DNA of 33,127 nt. It comes from Candidatus Baldrarchaeota archaeon (GTDB lineage Archaea > Asgardarchaeota > Baldrarchaeia > Baldrarchaeales > DXJG01). Location of the stretch: contig JAEOSG010000013.1 of assembly GCA_016840485.1 (NCBI GenBank), forward strand, positions 1-33,127. The letters run 5' to 3'. Both the position numbers and the translations under genes were made by a program. Under the pieces are notes generated by a model. The model made no database searches. It saw nothing but the letters and a program-made list of their open reading frames with translations, and was not told where the DNA came from. Positions 8,441 through 19,424 of this stretch are shown here, piece by piece. Position 1 is the stretch's first letter, and each line of letters begins with the position of its first letter.

Positions 8441-10363
8441 ATGACACAAGAATTTGACTACGAAAAACTTGGGTTTAAGGCTGGTTTGGAGATTCACGTC
8501 CAACTTGATACAAAGAAAAAACTTTTTTGCCGTTGTCCTGTACTTCTTCGTACAGATGAGCCTGATTTCTACGTTAAAAGATTTTTTAGGCCAGTTATGG
8601 GAGAAATGGGAGAATTTGATAAAGCCATGCTAAGAGAATTCGAAAAAGGACTAACCATAATTTATGAAGGATACAATGACACCACATGTTCATATGAATT
8701 CGATGAAACACCACCATTTCCGCCAAACGAAGAAGCTGTAGATATAGCAATCATGATCTGCTTACTATTAAACTGTAATATTGTTGACGAACTGCATGTC
8801 TGCAGAAAAAACTACCTAGACGGCTCGGTTCCTTGTGGCTTTCAAAGAACAATATATATGGGCGGTGGTGGCTACATCCCCATTGACGGGAAGAAAATAA
8901 GTATTTTGCACGTTTATCTCGAGGAAGAAGCGGCAAGAAAAGACGATAAAAAAAGTAGAGGAAAAATTGTCTACTATAAGCTTGACAGACTTGGAATACC
9001 TCTCGTAGAAATAGTAACAGGACCAGATATGAAAACCCCTCAAGAAGTAGTAGAAGCTGCAAGGCGTTTGGGCACGCTCCTAAAAGCAACTGGAAAAGCT
9101 AGAAGAGGCTTAGGAACTATAAGACAAGATATTAATGTAAGTATTGAAGGTGGAGCAAGAGTAGAGCTTAAGGGAGTGCAGCTTTTAGATTTAATCCCTA
9201 AGGCCATAAACATGGAAATAAAAAGACAACTTGAACTCATAAAAATAAAAAATGAACTTAATAATAGAAACATAAAACCAGAAGATATTCAGGAGCATTT
9301 TGTTGACGTAACACAGATATTTAAAAACACAAAATGTAAATTTGTAAAGAAAGCCATAGAGAGAGGAGAAAAAGTACTAGCTTTAAACCTTAAGGGATTT
9401 GGAGGATTACTGGGCAGAGAAATACAGCCAAATAGAAGGTTTGGAACAGAATTTGCAGACAGAGTAAAAGCCTATACAACACTAAAAGGCATAATTCACT
9501 CAGATGAAAACCTAGTATCTTACGGGTTCTCCGAAGAAGAAATCAAAAAAGTTTTTGAACAAGTAGGAAAAACTGAAAATGATGCTGTTGTAATAGTTGT
9601 TGGCGAGGAAAAAGAGGCTAGACGAGCATTAAAATTGGTCGTTGAACGCGCCCAAATGGCCTTAAAAGGAGTGCCGGAAGAAACTAGGCAAGTAAAAGAA
9701 GACGGGACATCTTCTTTAATTAGAGAATTGCATGGTCAGGCAAGATTATATCCTGATACAGATACTCCACCCTTCACGATCTCTCGAGAGAGGATAGAAG
9801 AAATAAGAAAGAAGCTCCCAGAATATCCCTGGGATGCAGTAAAAAGAATAATTAAAGAGTATAATCTAACTAAAGAATTCGCAGAAATGCTTGTCTACGA
9901 TGGATTACACAGATTTTTTGAAGAAATAGTGAAAAAATACAAGTTATCGCCAGTTCTTGTAGCATCCACCTTGCTTCAGACATTAAAAGCTTTACATAGA
10001 GATGGAGTGCCGGTAGAAAATCTTACAGAAAAACATTTGAAGGAAATGTTTGAAGCACTATCTCGTGGGATGTTTGCAAAAGAAGCAATTCCCACCATAT
10101 TAACTTTATGGGCTAAAAATCCAAATCATGATCTAAATTACATCGTAAAGGAGGCAGGAGTTCTAGCCATTTCAGAAGACGAACTTAAGGAAATCATCCA
10201 AAAAATTATTCAAGAAAACTTAGACTTAGTCAAAAAACGTGGGATGGGAGCTTTTGGTCCCCTAATGGGCATGGTTATGAACAAAGTTAGGGGCAGGATT
10301 GACGGTGCAACAGTTAGTAGAGTGCTTCAACAAAAATTAAAAGAGATTACATCCAGCAAATGA
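8441..10363 (+). CDS. gatE: Glutamyl-tRNA(Gln) amidotransferase subunit E
   Basis: FKAGLEIHVQLDTKKKLFCRCP, GFQRTIYMGGGGYIP, DTDTPPF, C-terminal YqeY/GatB-like helical tail. ATG at 8441 is preferred over the GTG at 8432 because the GTG overlaps the AGGTG Shine-Dalgarno-like sequence. Confidence 0.95.
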   Translation: MTQEFDYEKLGFKAGLEIHVQLDTKKKLFCRCPVLLRTDEPDFYVKRFFRPVMGEMGEFDKAMLREFEKGLTIIYEGYNDTTCSYEFDETPPFPPNEEAVDIAIMICLLLNCNIVDELHVCRKNYLDGSVPCGFQRTIYMGGGGYIPIDGKKISILHVYLEEEAARKDDKKSRGKIVYYKLDRLGIPLVEIVTGPDMKTPQEVVEAARRLGTLLKATGKARRGLGTIRQDINVSIEGGARVELKGVQLLDLIPKAINMEIKRQLELIKIKNELNNRNIKPEDIQEHFVDVTQIFKNTKCKFVKKAIERGEKVLALNLKGFGGLLGREIQPNRRFGTEFADRVKAYTTLKGIIHSDENLVSYGFSEEEIKKVFEQVGKTENDAVVIVVGEEKEARRALKLVVERAQMALKGVPEETRQVKEDGTSSLIRELHGQARLYPDTDTPPFTISRERIEEIRKKLPEYPWDAVKRIIKEYNLTKEFAEMLVYDGLHRFFEEIVKKYKLSPVLVASTLLQTLKALHRDGVPVENLTEKHLKEMFEALSRGMFAKEAIPTILTLWAKNPNHDLNYIVKEAGVLAISEDELKEIIQKIIQENLDLVKKRGMGAFGPLMGMVMNKVRGRIDGATVSRVLQQKLKEITSSK

Positions 10364-10374
10364 TGATAATAGGT

Positions 10375-11769
10375 CTAAAGCTGTTTAATAAACTCATCGA
10401 CCCCTGGAATTCCTCCTTGTAGGATAACGTATCCATTATAAGGTTCTCCCTCAGTAATCTCACCGGCAATATTTGTTTGTACAAGTTTCCTTATTTCATC
10501 CATGTTTTGCGTATGTCCCAAGATCCACATCAATTTCATATAAGCTACCTCTGGAAGCATGTTCATAGCAGGAATTACACCCAAATTTAGGAGATCTCTA
10601 CCAGTTTCGTAAACATTCATGCCTACAAAGCCCCAGAGGCATTGAGTTGTCATAACAACTGGGATGTTTTCATCAATTGCCCTCTTTATAGCATCAAAGA
10701 GGTAAATTGAAACGTGTCCTAAGCCAGTTCCAGCGATTACAATCCCTTTATACCTAGTATCAATAAAGTGGTGTATAACATCTGGTTTCATGCCCGGATA
10801 GAAATATATTAGGGCTACACGATCCTCAAGTTTTACATCTGCAATGACATTTCCACTAGATCTCTTCCTATAATCTTTCTTAAACATGATTATTTTCCCA
10901 TTCTCAACTTTACCGAGCGGTATATCACCAATTGTTCTGAATGCATCTCTACGGGAAGAATGCATCTTTCTAACTCTGGTACCTCTATGAATTAGCGAAT
11001 AATTATCACTTGTGGTACCATGCATACAGACAGTAACCTCAGCAATATCACCCTTGGAAGCAAGAGTAACCGCATTTATCAAGTTCATAGCAGCATCGCT
11101 GGAAGGGCGATCACTGCTTCTCTGGGAACCAACCAATACGACAGGAACAGGCAAATCTCTTAACATAAAAGACAATATAGCAGCAGTAAAACTCATAGTA
11201 TCCGTTCCATGACCCAAAACAACTCCATACGCTCCTCCCTCATTAATTTCCTTTTCAACTTCCTTTGCTATCTTAATCCAATGTTCAGAAGTCATATTTT
11301 CACTAAATAATTCGAATAAAAGTCTTGGGTAAACGAAAGCTATATTTGCTAGTTCAGGAACCATACTATAAAGCTCTTCAGGAGTTAAAGCAGGAATAAC
11401 AGCACCGCTACGGTAATCAAGCCTACTAGCAATCGTACCTCCACATCCTAATAAAGGAACTCTTGGCTTCTTTTCATCGGGCTTAACGCTTGGAGATGGA
11501 AGTTTATATCGCCCAGGTTCATAGCCAATTTCTTTTATTTCAATAATTTCATCAACATTTAATCCAGTATTGTACCCTGTAGGAAGCTTAATCGTAATAT
11601 GTTTATCATCAGCAAGCTGATATCTGGGCAAAATAATACCGCGAAAAACTCCAATCTTTGTGATGATCTCTACAACACTCCAAACCTTAACATTAAATTT
11701 CTCCAAAATTTTTCTTGCTTTTCCTCTATAACCTTCGTAAGCATTTTCACTCACTCTAATCCACCTCAA
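10375..11769 (-). CDS. gatD: Glutamyl-tRNA(Gln) amidotransferase subunit D
   Basis: 464 aa; N-terminal beta-barrel region, then asparaginase-like [52 protein letters not shown]. Confidence 0.95.
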   Translation of the reverse strand: MRWIRVSENAYEGYRGKARKILEKFNVKVWSVVEIITKIGVFRGIILPRYQLADDKHITIKLPTGYNTGLNVDEIIEIKEIGYEPGRYKLPSPSVKPDEKKPRVPLLGCGGTIASRLDYRSGAVIPALTPEELYSMVPELANIAFVYPRLLFELFSENMTSEHWIKIAKEVEKEINEGGAYGVVLGHGTDTMSFTAAILSFMLRDLPVPVVLVGSQRSSDRPSSDAAMNLINAVTLASKGDIAEVTVCMHGTTSDNYSLIHRGTRVRKMHSSRRDAFRTIGDIPLGKVENGKIIMFKKDYRKRSSGNVIADVKLEDRVALIYFYPGMKPDVIHHFIDTRYKGIVIAGTGLGHVSIYLFDAIKRAIDENIPVVMTTQCLWGFVGMNVYETGRDLLNLGVIPAMNMLPEVAYMKLMWILGHTQNMDEIRKLVQTNIAGEITEGEPYNGYVILQGGIPGVDEFIKQL

Positions 11770-13367
11770 ACTAAATATTTAGAAACATAAGGTCCATCTC
11801 TTCGATAACCCAAAGAATAATAATACTCTCTTACTCCTATGCCACTAGTCACTAAAATCTTTTTGGCATCAAATTCCTCCCTAGCTATCCTCTCAGCCTC
11901 TCTTAATAGTTTCTTACCATAACCTCTATGTTGCCATTCTTTCCTTTCGGGAGTTTTTCCAAGCTGCACAAGAGGACCGTAAACATGTAATTCTCTAACA
12001 ATTGCTGAAGGCATTTCATTAATCTCAGGTCTGTGCGCTTTCTCGGATGGTATCCGTAATCTAAGAAAACCTATCAAAATATCTTTTTTAATGTCTTCGT
12101 ATGAAAGAAACAACTCCATACCTTCAGATGCCTCATACTTCATAGTCTTCAACTTGATGTTTTCAACATCAGGTTCTAATCCTAATTTCAACATCACGTG
12201 GCCAACTTCTCGGCAGCGAATACAATAACATCGCGCTCCTAATTTCCTAAGTTCTTTCCAAACAAGTTCTCTTAAATTTCCCTTTTTAGGTCCAGCAGCA
12301 ATAACTGTTGCTGGAATATCACGCATAACTCGCTTAATGCGTACATATCTCGGAATATATTTCCTCTTAACCTCAACCAATAGTCGAATAACATCTTCAT
12401 CGGTTAAGGGGGTGTATTCACCTTTTCGCCACATATCGTATAGAATGGTACCAGGAATAACTAATGTAGGGTAGATCTTCAATTCATCAGGTTTAAACCT
12501 AGGATCGGAGAAAACACGTTGAAATACTCTAATATCACGTTCAAAACTTGAACCAGGTAGCCCAGGCATCAAATGATAAGTTACTTTAAGCCCTGTATCT
12601 TTCAATATTCTAGTAGCTTCTACAACATCTTCCACAGTGTGTCCTCTTTGAACCAGTTCATAAATGTAGTTGTAAATTGTTTGTACACCGAGTTCCACTC
12701 TTGTAACTCCCATCTTTAACATGCGATCTACGTGATCTATTTTACAATAATCAGGTCTAGTTTCCACAGTAATGCCAATATTCCTAATGGCGGCTTTCTC
12801 AGCCTTATTCTGAGCTTCTTCTAAGGTTAAAGTTGGTTCATTGCTCATAGCGTCTAAGCATCGTCTAACAAACCACTCTTGATAACAAAGCGGATAGGCA
12901 GGAAAAGTACCGCCCATAATAATTAATTCAACTTTATCAATGGGGTGACCAATAGTTTTCAATTGTTCTAAACGATTTTTAACCTGAGCATAAGGGTTAA
13001 ATACATTATGCAAAGCTCTCATAGTAGCGGGTTCACGGCCAGTATAACTTTGAGGAACATCACCGAAAACAGAATTAGGGCCGCCGGGGCAATAAATACA
13101 ACGGCCATGAGGACACGGATAAGGTTTAGCCATAACAGCAACCACAGCAATACCAGAAATGGTACGAACAGGTTTCTTCTTCAAAATTTTCAGGAACTTT
13201 TCCCTTAAATCGGGAGAAACAAAATTTAAAATCTCAGAATTACTAGGTATCCTATCTAAACCATATCTTTTACAAACTAAGGCTTTAATACGATTAACTT
13301 CTTCTTCCGTTAGAACTTTATGGCTCAAAATTTCCTCGACAATCTCCTTATAAACAACTTCCAACAA
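11766..13367 (-). CDS. elp3: Elp3-family tRNA uridine(34) acetyltransferase (radical SAM + GNAT)
   Basis: 533 aa; [45 protein letters not shown]-terminal GNAT ([21 protein letters not shown]). Stop overlaps the gatD start. Confidence 0.96.
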   Translation of the reverse strand: MLEVVYKEIVEEILSHKVLTEEEVNRIKALVCKRYGLDRIPSNSEILNFVSPDLREKFLKILKKKPVRTISGIAVVAVMAKPYPCPHGRCIYCPGGPNSVFGDVPQSYTGREPATMRALHNVFNPYAQVKNRLEQLKTIGHPIDKVELIIMGGTFPAYPLCYQEWFVRRCLDAMSNEPTLTLEEAQNKAEKAAIRNIGITVETRPDYCKIDHVDRMLKMGVTRVELGVQTIYNYIYELVQRGHTVEDVVEATRILKDTGLKVTYHLMPGLPGSSFERDIRVFQRVFSDPRFKPDELKIYPTLVIPGTILYDMWRKGEYTPLTDEDVIRLLVEVKRKYIPRYVRIKRVMRDIPATVIAAGPKKGNLRELVWKELRKLGARCYCIRCREVGHVMLKLGLEPDVENIKLKTMKYEASEGMELFLSYEDIKKDILIGFLRLRIPSEKAHRPEINEMPSAIVRELHVYGPLVQLGKTPERKEWQHRGYGKKLLREAERIAREEFDAKKILVTSGIGVREYYYSLGYRRDGPYVSKYLV

Positions 13368-13529
13368 GATCCCTCACGTTGAACCACGCTTTAATTAAAA
13401 TCACTCATGATACCTTATTATATTCAAATTCCAGTTTCTTCTACAAAACTAACAAGTCAGAATAAGATATGAGTATTTCTATGAGAAAAAGTAAACAAAC
13501 AACAAAATCAAGTAATGTCAAATGGAGTG

Positions 13530-13691
13530 TCAAATAGCTTGTCCACTAGACTTTTTAAGAATTACATACTTAATATAGTTCTTTCTATTTCTCACACGTG
13601 GAACAGGACTTCTCCTAGGTTTAGCTTCCACTTTCGGAGTCTGATTCCTAACCTTTCCAGCCTTACTTAATGAACCATGTGAACCAGGCAT
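13530..13691 (-). CDS. rps30e: Small ribosomal subunit protein eS30 (S30e); not in supplied ORF track
   Basis: Reverse-strand translation [53 protein letters not shown], 53 aa; matches the S30e signature HGSLxKAGKVRxQTPKV and the RVxxRxxY region. Confidence 0.9.
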   Translation of the reverse strand: MPGSHGSLSKAGKVRNQTPKVEAKPRRSPVPRVRNRKNYIKYVILKKSSGQAI

Positions 13692-13929
13692 AATCTATCA
13701 CCAAACCTATCCTCTTAGCTTTCCCTTATTAAACTTTCTGTTAATAACTTACAAGTAAAAGTTTCACAATTTGTCAGACAGTTGGGCGCATAACAAATAC
13801 AATTTTTTGGATCATAAAATGGGAAACGTTAAAAAATACGCATCTCTGGCACCCATATCAAAAACGATTTTAATGTCTTTCTATTTCATAGAAAAATTAA
13901 ATTAAAGGATCGAACTGTAATAGTTAACA

Positions 13930-13978
13930 AAGCATGGTTGATATGCTAATTTTCATTTTTAGTGTGTCAACCATGCTT
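13930..13978. repeat. Perfect 12-bp inverted repeat AAGCATGGTTGA...TCAACCATGCTT upstream of the subtilase start
   Basis: Arms 13930-13941 and 13967-13978, 25-nt spacer; the stem can extend 4 bp inward using G-U wobbles. Confidence 0.85.
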
Positions 13979-14000
13979 CACAACTTTTTGGGCGTATAGC

Positions 14001-17000
14001 ATGAAAAAGTGGGCATTAACATTGATATGTGCCATAATATTGGCGTCTTCTGCCCATTTATTCCAATTACAAATAAGTGACAACAACCAAACAAACTTAA
14101 TAGAAAAACCACAGCTTTTCGACCTCAAAATATCCGCAGAACTTAAGCAATTGCTCATATCGCCAAAAATCTCCAACCATGACACCATCCCAGCGGTACT
14201 GGTAACCAAAAGAAGCCTTAATGTGTATGAATACAATGAACTTAAAAACATGTGTAAAATCCTCTCTAATACTAGCAGAGTTTTCTTAATAAGGGCAACT
14301 AAGAGAGCCATTAAACAATTAGAATCGTTTCCATTCACACTCTACTTGGATTCAGGACTTAAAACTGCAGATTTCCACCTCATGGATGCATCTACCACAA
14401 CACGTACAAACTATGCATACTACATAAAAGATTCCTCCAACCGAAATATAACCGGCAAAGGTATCAAGATAGGGCTTATCGATACAGGAATAGATTGGAG
14501 ACATCCATTCTTCTACTATGACGATGGACAAAACTGCACAGTTATAAATGGAACTCACGTCGAGCTGCCAAATGGCTCACTCTACAACTATTATTTCATA
14601 GACGTTGTAAATGTTAGTAAAGCCAATCAAGGAGCACTGTCAGGGGATTTTGTAATATTAGCGCCTGACGGGGCATTCAACTTAGGTTATGAATACCTCT
14701 TCGTTGATATTGATGGCGATAATAAACCTGATGCAGATCCTGATGATCCTCAAAAAGTAGAGTACGGAATTCTAATAGATCTTGATGGAAATGGCGCACC
14801 ATCACTAGGTGATATTGTTAAGATGCTAAGAACACCTAAAATTATGAAAGTGCTTGATGAGAGATCATATCCCTATAACGTATATGTTAGTGGAGTAAAC
14901 ATGTCACAATTTAATCCTGTTGACTCAAGCGGGCAGGGACATGGTGCTCATGTTGCGGGTATAATCTTAGGTGGTCATACCTTAATGAAGTTGCATGGTG
15001 TTGCCCCAGACGCAGAGCTTTATGTTATTGCCAATGGTGGATACTTTACATACGAGAATGTTATATATGGTATGACATGGCTTGTAAAGCAAAATGTCAG
15101 CGTAATAAACATGAGTTTCGGTGGAACAATAGGATACCTAGACGGTTCAGACCCATGGGACATAGCAGTAGATGACCTATTTAAACAAGGTATTATATCG
15201 GTTGTATCCGCTGGAAATGGTGGCAGCAGCAATCAACACGTTGAAGTAGAAATACCAGCTTTAAGCAACATAAACCTAACATTTAATGTACACGATCTAA
15301 ACATATATTTAAACATCTTATGGAGAGAACCTTGGAGCAACTTAGAGTTCTCCTTGATTTCACCGTATGGAAACGAATACTATCTAGGGTCTTTTACATC
15401 TCCCTCATTAATAGCCGTACCAGGAGTAAATATTTCTTGCACAAGCTCTATGTCACCAAGATATACGTGTCAGTTTTTAGTAAGCATATACAATCTCACA
15501 CCCCTAGACGGTGCTATATGGACGTTAAAAATCCATAACCCAGCCAATAAAGTGCAGAAAGTGCACGGCTACCTCTTATGGTCATCCTACAATACGTGGA
15601 ACCCACCCTACACAAGTGAAGAGCATACAATTAGCTCCCCGGCTACAGCGGACTCAGCAATATCCGTTGGAGCACTAACAAAAAACGGATGGATAGCATC
15701 GTATAGTAGTAGGGGGCCAAGAATTGACGGCGTTAATAAACCGGAAATTTGTGCACCTGGAGGACATTATGAGATAGGCTACGATAATCCCTATATTCTC
15801 TCAGTCGATGGCACTGTGTCTTTAGCTGGACAACCTCCCTATACTCACGGTCACGGATATTATGCGTATATGTGTGGAACAAGTATGGCAGCTCCCCACA
15901 TTACAGGAGTTATAGCTCTACTTCTACAAGACGACCCGAATATGTCACCAACAGAGATTAGAGAAAACCTCTTTTTGTCTATTGGATACACTCATTTCTT
16001 ACCTCATAAAGTATATCCCATGCCTGACAACACTATCGGTTATGGCGGATTTGGGTACGTAGAGGTTCCCCAACTTCAAACCGACGGGCCCAACGGACCT
16101 GGTCCTGTTTATGTTACATCATGGTATCCAACAGGCTTTTCCATAGCTTATAATTCTTGGCTTTCTGACAACCGGGGAGTTACCATAGATGGTGATGACA
16201 AAGACTGGCTACTACACTATCCAGTAATAATTCACAATGATTCGATATGGTGGTATGAAGAATTCAGTTTTAAGCTATATTCATGGCATGAAAATGAATC
16301 ACATATATTTTTCTACATAAAGTTTGGAGTGAAAAATGCTCCAGCTGGATGCATGATTAATGTCTATATTGGCAGGGATAGACCTGGTTTCACGGGTCTA
16401 ACTGATTTTTATCTGCCAGAATGGAGAATCTCTTATAACACCTCTTCAGGTGTGTCCCAATTAGAGTTGTGGAATGGTCAGACGAATCAATACGGAGTAA
16501 TGCCAGCCTCAGGCTTTTTCGGAGTAAGTACGGGTAGATCTTCAATGGATGGTAACTGGCTCATAGAATTTTACGTTAAAAAGAACTATATTGAAATTCA
16601 GAACCTAAGCGAAGCAATAATATATTTTGCAGTGTACGACATAAGTTATTCAATGTTATTAAATAATAACGATCCTTACAATAGGCCTGGAGCTTCATTT
16701 TACGCATCCATAGATCAAACACCTGTAGTTGGGCACATAAATGTGACATATGCCAGCGATAATCACGGAATGTACATAAACGTCGAAGCAGACCTTAGTG
16801 ATTACTGGAGTGACGTGAGTAAAGTTATTTTTACTTGTCTATCGCCTAACGGCGTATCCAGAACAATACATATGAAATATAATTCCAACACTGGAATCTG
16901 GGAAATTAGTTATAGTATTACTCCAGAGAATCAAAGCATAGGTAAATTTGAGAACACATTAATAATTTACGACAAATTGGGAGCAAAAACGACGGTAAAC

Positions 17001-17654
17001 ATACTACCAACAATTATGTATACGCTAATTGACAATAGTAGTCCCTTGATACTGCTTGAAATGCCATTGTACGTTGCTGGCATAATTCAGATCAATTGGA
17101 CGGTAACCGAGACTAATCTCAAAAAATTAACTCTATACATTGATTCTAATGAATATGATGTGTTCGGAACTACCTCATTTACTTGGAATACAGCACAGTA
17201 TGATGACGGGAATCACATAATTAGGCTATATGCTCAAGATGCTGGTGGACTAGAGAGCGAAATTACAAAAAATGTCATTATTGACAATACGCCTCCAATA
17301 ATTGTTGTAACTTCCCTAATTAACAACACAAAGATAAATAAAGACTCAATAGAAGTTACTTGGCAAGCCGCTGACAATATAAAACTTGATCACTTTGATA
17401 TATACTTAGATGGGGCATTAATATCAGGAAATGTTTCAAAAAGCCAAAGGTCTATTACAATAACAGGATTGTCTCAGGGAGAACATGTAATAACCATAAG
17501 AGCGTACGATGAAGTCGGAAACTACGCGGAAACAAAACTTATATTCACATATAGAACACTAGCGATTCACCCAATATACATAGCGGTAGCAATCGTAGCA
17601 ATAGGATGCACCGCTGCAATCTTAATTAAAGTAAGGAAGAAAAAATTAACATAA
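14001..17654 (+). CDS. Secreted, membrane-anchored S8 subtilisin-like serine protease with C-terminal DOMON-like/Ig-like domains
   Basis: Asp motif IGLIDTGIDW, His motif GQGHGAHVAGI, Ser motif CGTSMAAPHITGV; signal peptide MKKWALTLICAIILASSAHL; C-terminal TM segment IYIAVAIVAIGCTAAILI plus KVRKKK. The tracked GTG at 13962 extends the protein, but ATG at 14001 places the signal peptide at the N-terminus. Confidence 0.92.
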   Translation: MKKWALTLICAIILASSAHLFQLQISDNNQTNLIEKPQLFDLKISAELKQLLISPKISNHDTIPAVLVTKRSLNVYEYNELKNMCKILSNTSRVFLIRATKRAIKQLESFPFTLYLDSGLKTADFHLMDASTTTRTNYAYYIKDSSNRNITGKGIKIGLIDTGIDWRHPFFYYDDGQNCTVINGTHVELPNGSLYNYYFIDVVNVSKANQGALSGDFVILAPDGAFNLGYEYLFVDIDGDNKPDADPDDPQKVEYGILIDLDGNGAPSLGDIVKMLRTPKIMKVLDERSYPYNVYVSGVNMSQFNPVDSSGQGHGAHVAGIILGGHTLMKLHGVAPDAELYVIANGGYFTYENVIYGMTWLVKQNVSVINMSFGGTIGYLDGSDPWDIAVDDLFKQGIISVVSAGNGGSSNQHVEVEIPALSNINLTFNVHDLNIYLNILWREPWSNLEFSLISPYGNEYYLGSFTSPSLIAVPGVNISCTSSMSPRYTCQFLVSIYNLTPLDGAIWTLKIHNPANKVQKVHGYLLWSSYNTWNPPYTSEEHTISSPATADSAISVGALTKNGWIASYSSRGPRIDGVNKPEICAPGGHYEIGYDNPYILSVDGTVSLAGQPPYTHGHGYYAYMCGTSMAAPHITGVIALLLQDDPNMSPTEIRENLFLSIGYTHFLPHKVYPMPDNTIGYGGFGYVEVPQLQTDGPNGPGPVYVTSWYPTGFSIAYNSWLSDNRGVTIDGDDKDWLLHYPVIIHNDSIWWYEEFSFKLYSWHENESHIFFYIKFGVKNAPAGCMINVYIGRDRPGFTGLTDFYLPEWRISYNTSSGVSQLELWNGQTNQYGVMPASGFFGVSTGRSSMDGNWLIEFYVKKNYIEIQNLSEAIIYFAVYDISYSMLLNNNDPYNRPGASFYASIDQTPVVGHINVTYASDNHGMYINVEADLSDYWSDVSKVIFTCLSPNGVSRTIHMKYNSNTGIWEISYSITPENQSIGKFENTLIIYDKLGAKTTVNILPTIMYTLIDNSSPLILLEMPLYVAGIIQINWTVTETNLKKLTLYIDSNEYDVFGTTSFTWNTAQYDDGNHIIRLYAQDAGGLESEITKNVIIDNTPPIIVVTSLINNTKINKDSIEVTWQAADNIKLDHFDIYLDGALISGNVSKSQRSITITGLSQGEHVITIRAYDEVGNYAETKLIFTYRTLAIHPIYIAVAIVAIGCTAAILIKVRKKKLT

Positions 17655-17699
17655 TTTCATACTTTTATTTTTTAATAAAGTTCTGAGACTATAAAAAAC

Positions 17700-18521
17700 T
17701 TAAGAGCTAAATTCGATAGGTAATCCGGAAGAATCTCTCTTAAAAACACCAAATTCATCTTTCAATTTCCTTAGTATCTCACTATTAAACACAGGACCAT
17801 CTTTGCAAACTAAATATTCACCTATACAACAGCTACCGCAAAGTCCTATACCACACTTCATATATCTCTCCAAACAGGCCTGAACCTCTATTCCCTTCTC
17901 TTCAGCTTTATTAAAAATTTTCCTCATCATTATTTCAGGACCACACATATAGATATGGTCGTAGCTTTTTTCCTCGATCAGCTTCGCAGCAATATCAGAG
18001 GCCAATCCTCTTAAACCTGCGGAGCCATCATCAGTAACAACCACAAGGGAATCGCATTCACTTCTCAAAATATTAGAAATTTTATCAAGGAATATTAGCA
18101 TCTTATTGTTTTTAGCAGCTAAAACGACGGTAATACTATCAGTGGTATTCAAAAGATCCATTATTAAGGGATAAAGTGGAGCTATGCCTATACCTCCACC
18201 AACAATAAGAACATCTCCATCGGAAAGAGTAAAACCGTTTCCAAAAGGCCCCCTGACTCCAATCTTATCACCAACAGACAAACTATGTAAAGCAGCGGTA
18301 GCTTCACCAACCTTCTTCACCGTAATCCCTAATTCATTTTCACCAATGAAAGAAACACTCATAGGGACCTCGTCAATACCAGGGATCCATATCATAAAAA
18401 ATTGACCAGCTTTAGGTTTTTCTAGACCTCCTCGACTGAAAAATATACTTTTTACATCATAAGCCTCTTTCATAATTTTCCTAACCTCAACTATCTTGGG
18501 GTAGTTCATACTCATCACCAC
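17700..18521 (-). CDS. pyrK: Dihydroorotate dehydrogenase B electron transfer subunit
   Basis: 273 aa; FAD/NAD-binding (VRGPFGNGFTL, IVGGGIGIAPLYPL), 2Fe-2S cysteines CLERYMKCGIGLCGSCCIG...LVCKDGPVF. True start may be the internal ATG a few codons in. Confidence 0.92.
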   Translation of the reverse strand: MVMSMNYPKIVEVRKIMKEAYDVKSIFFSRGGLEKPKAGQFFMIWIPGIDEVPMSVSFIGENELGITVKKVGEATAALHSLSVGDKIGVRGPFGNGFTLSDGDVLIVGGGIGIAPLYPLIMDLLNTTDSITVVLAAKNNKMLIFLDKISNILRSECDSLVVVTDDGSAGLRGLASDIAAKLIEEKSYDHIYMCGPEIMMRKIFNKAEEKGIEVQACLERYMKCGIGLCGSCCIGEYLVCKDGPVFNSEILRKLKDEFGVFKRDSSGLPIEFSS

Positions 18522-19424
18522 TTAAACTCTATGAGCTAAACCTACTATACAATTAATATCTTCATATCCCCTCTTCTCCAAAAAACACTTCAAACCTTCC
18601 GTAATTTCACTAAAGATTGATAATCCCTTTATTATACCACTTCCAATTTGCACAGCGGAAGCACCAGCCATAAGAAATTCAACGACATCCTGCCACTTAC
18701 AAATCCCGCCTACACCGACAATAGGTACATCAACAACCCTATAAATTTCATAAACACACCTAATAGCAATAGGCTTAATAGCTGGACCAGACAAGCCACC
18801 AAAAACATTACTTAAAATGGGCTTCCCAGTTTCGATATCTATACGCATAGCTCTCACAGTATTAATTGCTGTAATAGCATCAGCGCCTGCATTAGCAGCC
18901 GCCTTAGCAATTTCTGTTATATCAGTAACATTAGGTGTTAACTTTACAAAGACAGGGATCTTAACCTTTTGCTTTACAGCCTCAACAACCTCATATGTTA
19001 ACTCGGCATTCTGGCCAATCAATCCAGCCCCAGCATGAGGACAAGAAACATTTAACTCCAAAGCATCAACACCAGCGGCTTCTAGCTTCAAAGCTACTTC
19101 AACAAATTCCTCGACGCGTTCACCAACGACACTAGCAATAACAGGTACGTCTCCCTCCTTTGCAATAACCACTTCTTTCATAAAATAATCCACGCCAGGA
19201 TTAGGCAAGCCCATAGCGTTAATAAAACCACAATCAACTTCTATGATCGTAGGATTGCGATAACCGGGTCTTGGATGAAGACTAACAGATTTAGTGACGA
19301 CAGCCCCTGCTCCGGCTCTAGCCACTTTTCTTAAAAGTTTTCCACTAATTCCAAGAATCCCGGAAGCTAACATAGTAGGATTTCTAAGACGCACCCCAGC
19401 TATATCAACAGCAAGACTAACCAT
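18522..19424 (-). CDS. pyrD: Dihydroorotate dehydrogenase (class 1B catalytic subunit)
   Basis: 300 aa; GVRLRNPTMLASGILG, LELNVSCPH, VFVKLTPNVTDI, GGLSGPAIKPIA, GVGGICKWQDVVEFLMAGASAVQIG. Confidence 0.96.
   Translation of the reverse strand: MVSLAVDIAGVRLRNPTMLASGILGISGKLLRKVARAGAGAVVTKSVSLHPRPGYRNPTIIEVDCGFINAMGLPNPGVDYFMKEVVIAKEGDVPVIASVVGERVEEFVEVALKLEAAGVDALELNVSCPHAGAGLIGQNAELTYEVVEAVKQKVKIPVFVKLTPNVTDITEIAKAAANAGADAITAINTVRAMRIDIETGKPILSNVFGGLSGPAIKPIAIRCVYEIYRVVDVPIVGVGGICKWQDVVEFLMAGASAVQIGSGIIKGLSIFSEITEGLKCFLEKRGYEDINCIVGLAHRV

Noticed and set aside
8751-9273. Antisense ORFs (8751-9089, 8816-9043, 9040-9273) inside gatE
   Set aside because: Lie opposite a well-supported conserved gene; their composition fits shadow ORFs.
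10360-10380. C-box-like ATGATGATA between gatE and gatD
   Set aside because: No matching D box within ~70 nt; overlaps the gatE stop region.
13962-14000. GTG start of the subtilase as listed in the ORF track
   Set aside because: Would put MCQPCFTTFWAYS before a canonical signal peptide and place the inverted repeat in coding sequence; ATG 14001 is more plausible, though not proven.
13967-15538. Antisense and overlapping ORFs within the subtilase (13967-14338, 14352-14558, 15020-15232, 15320-15538)
   Set aside because: The subtilase frame carries all three catalytic motifs; no recognisable domain in the alternatives.
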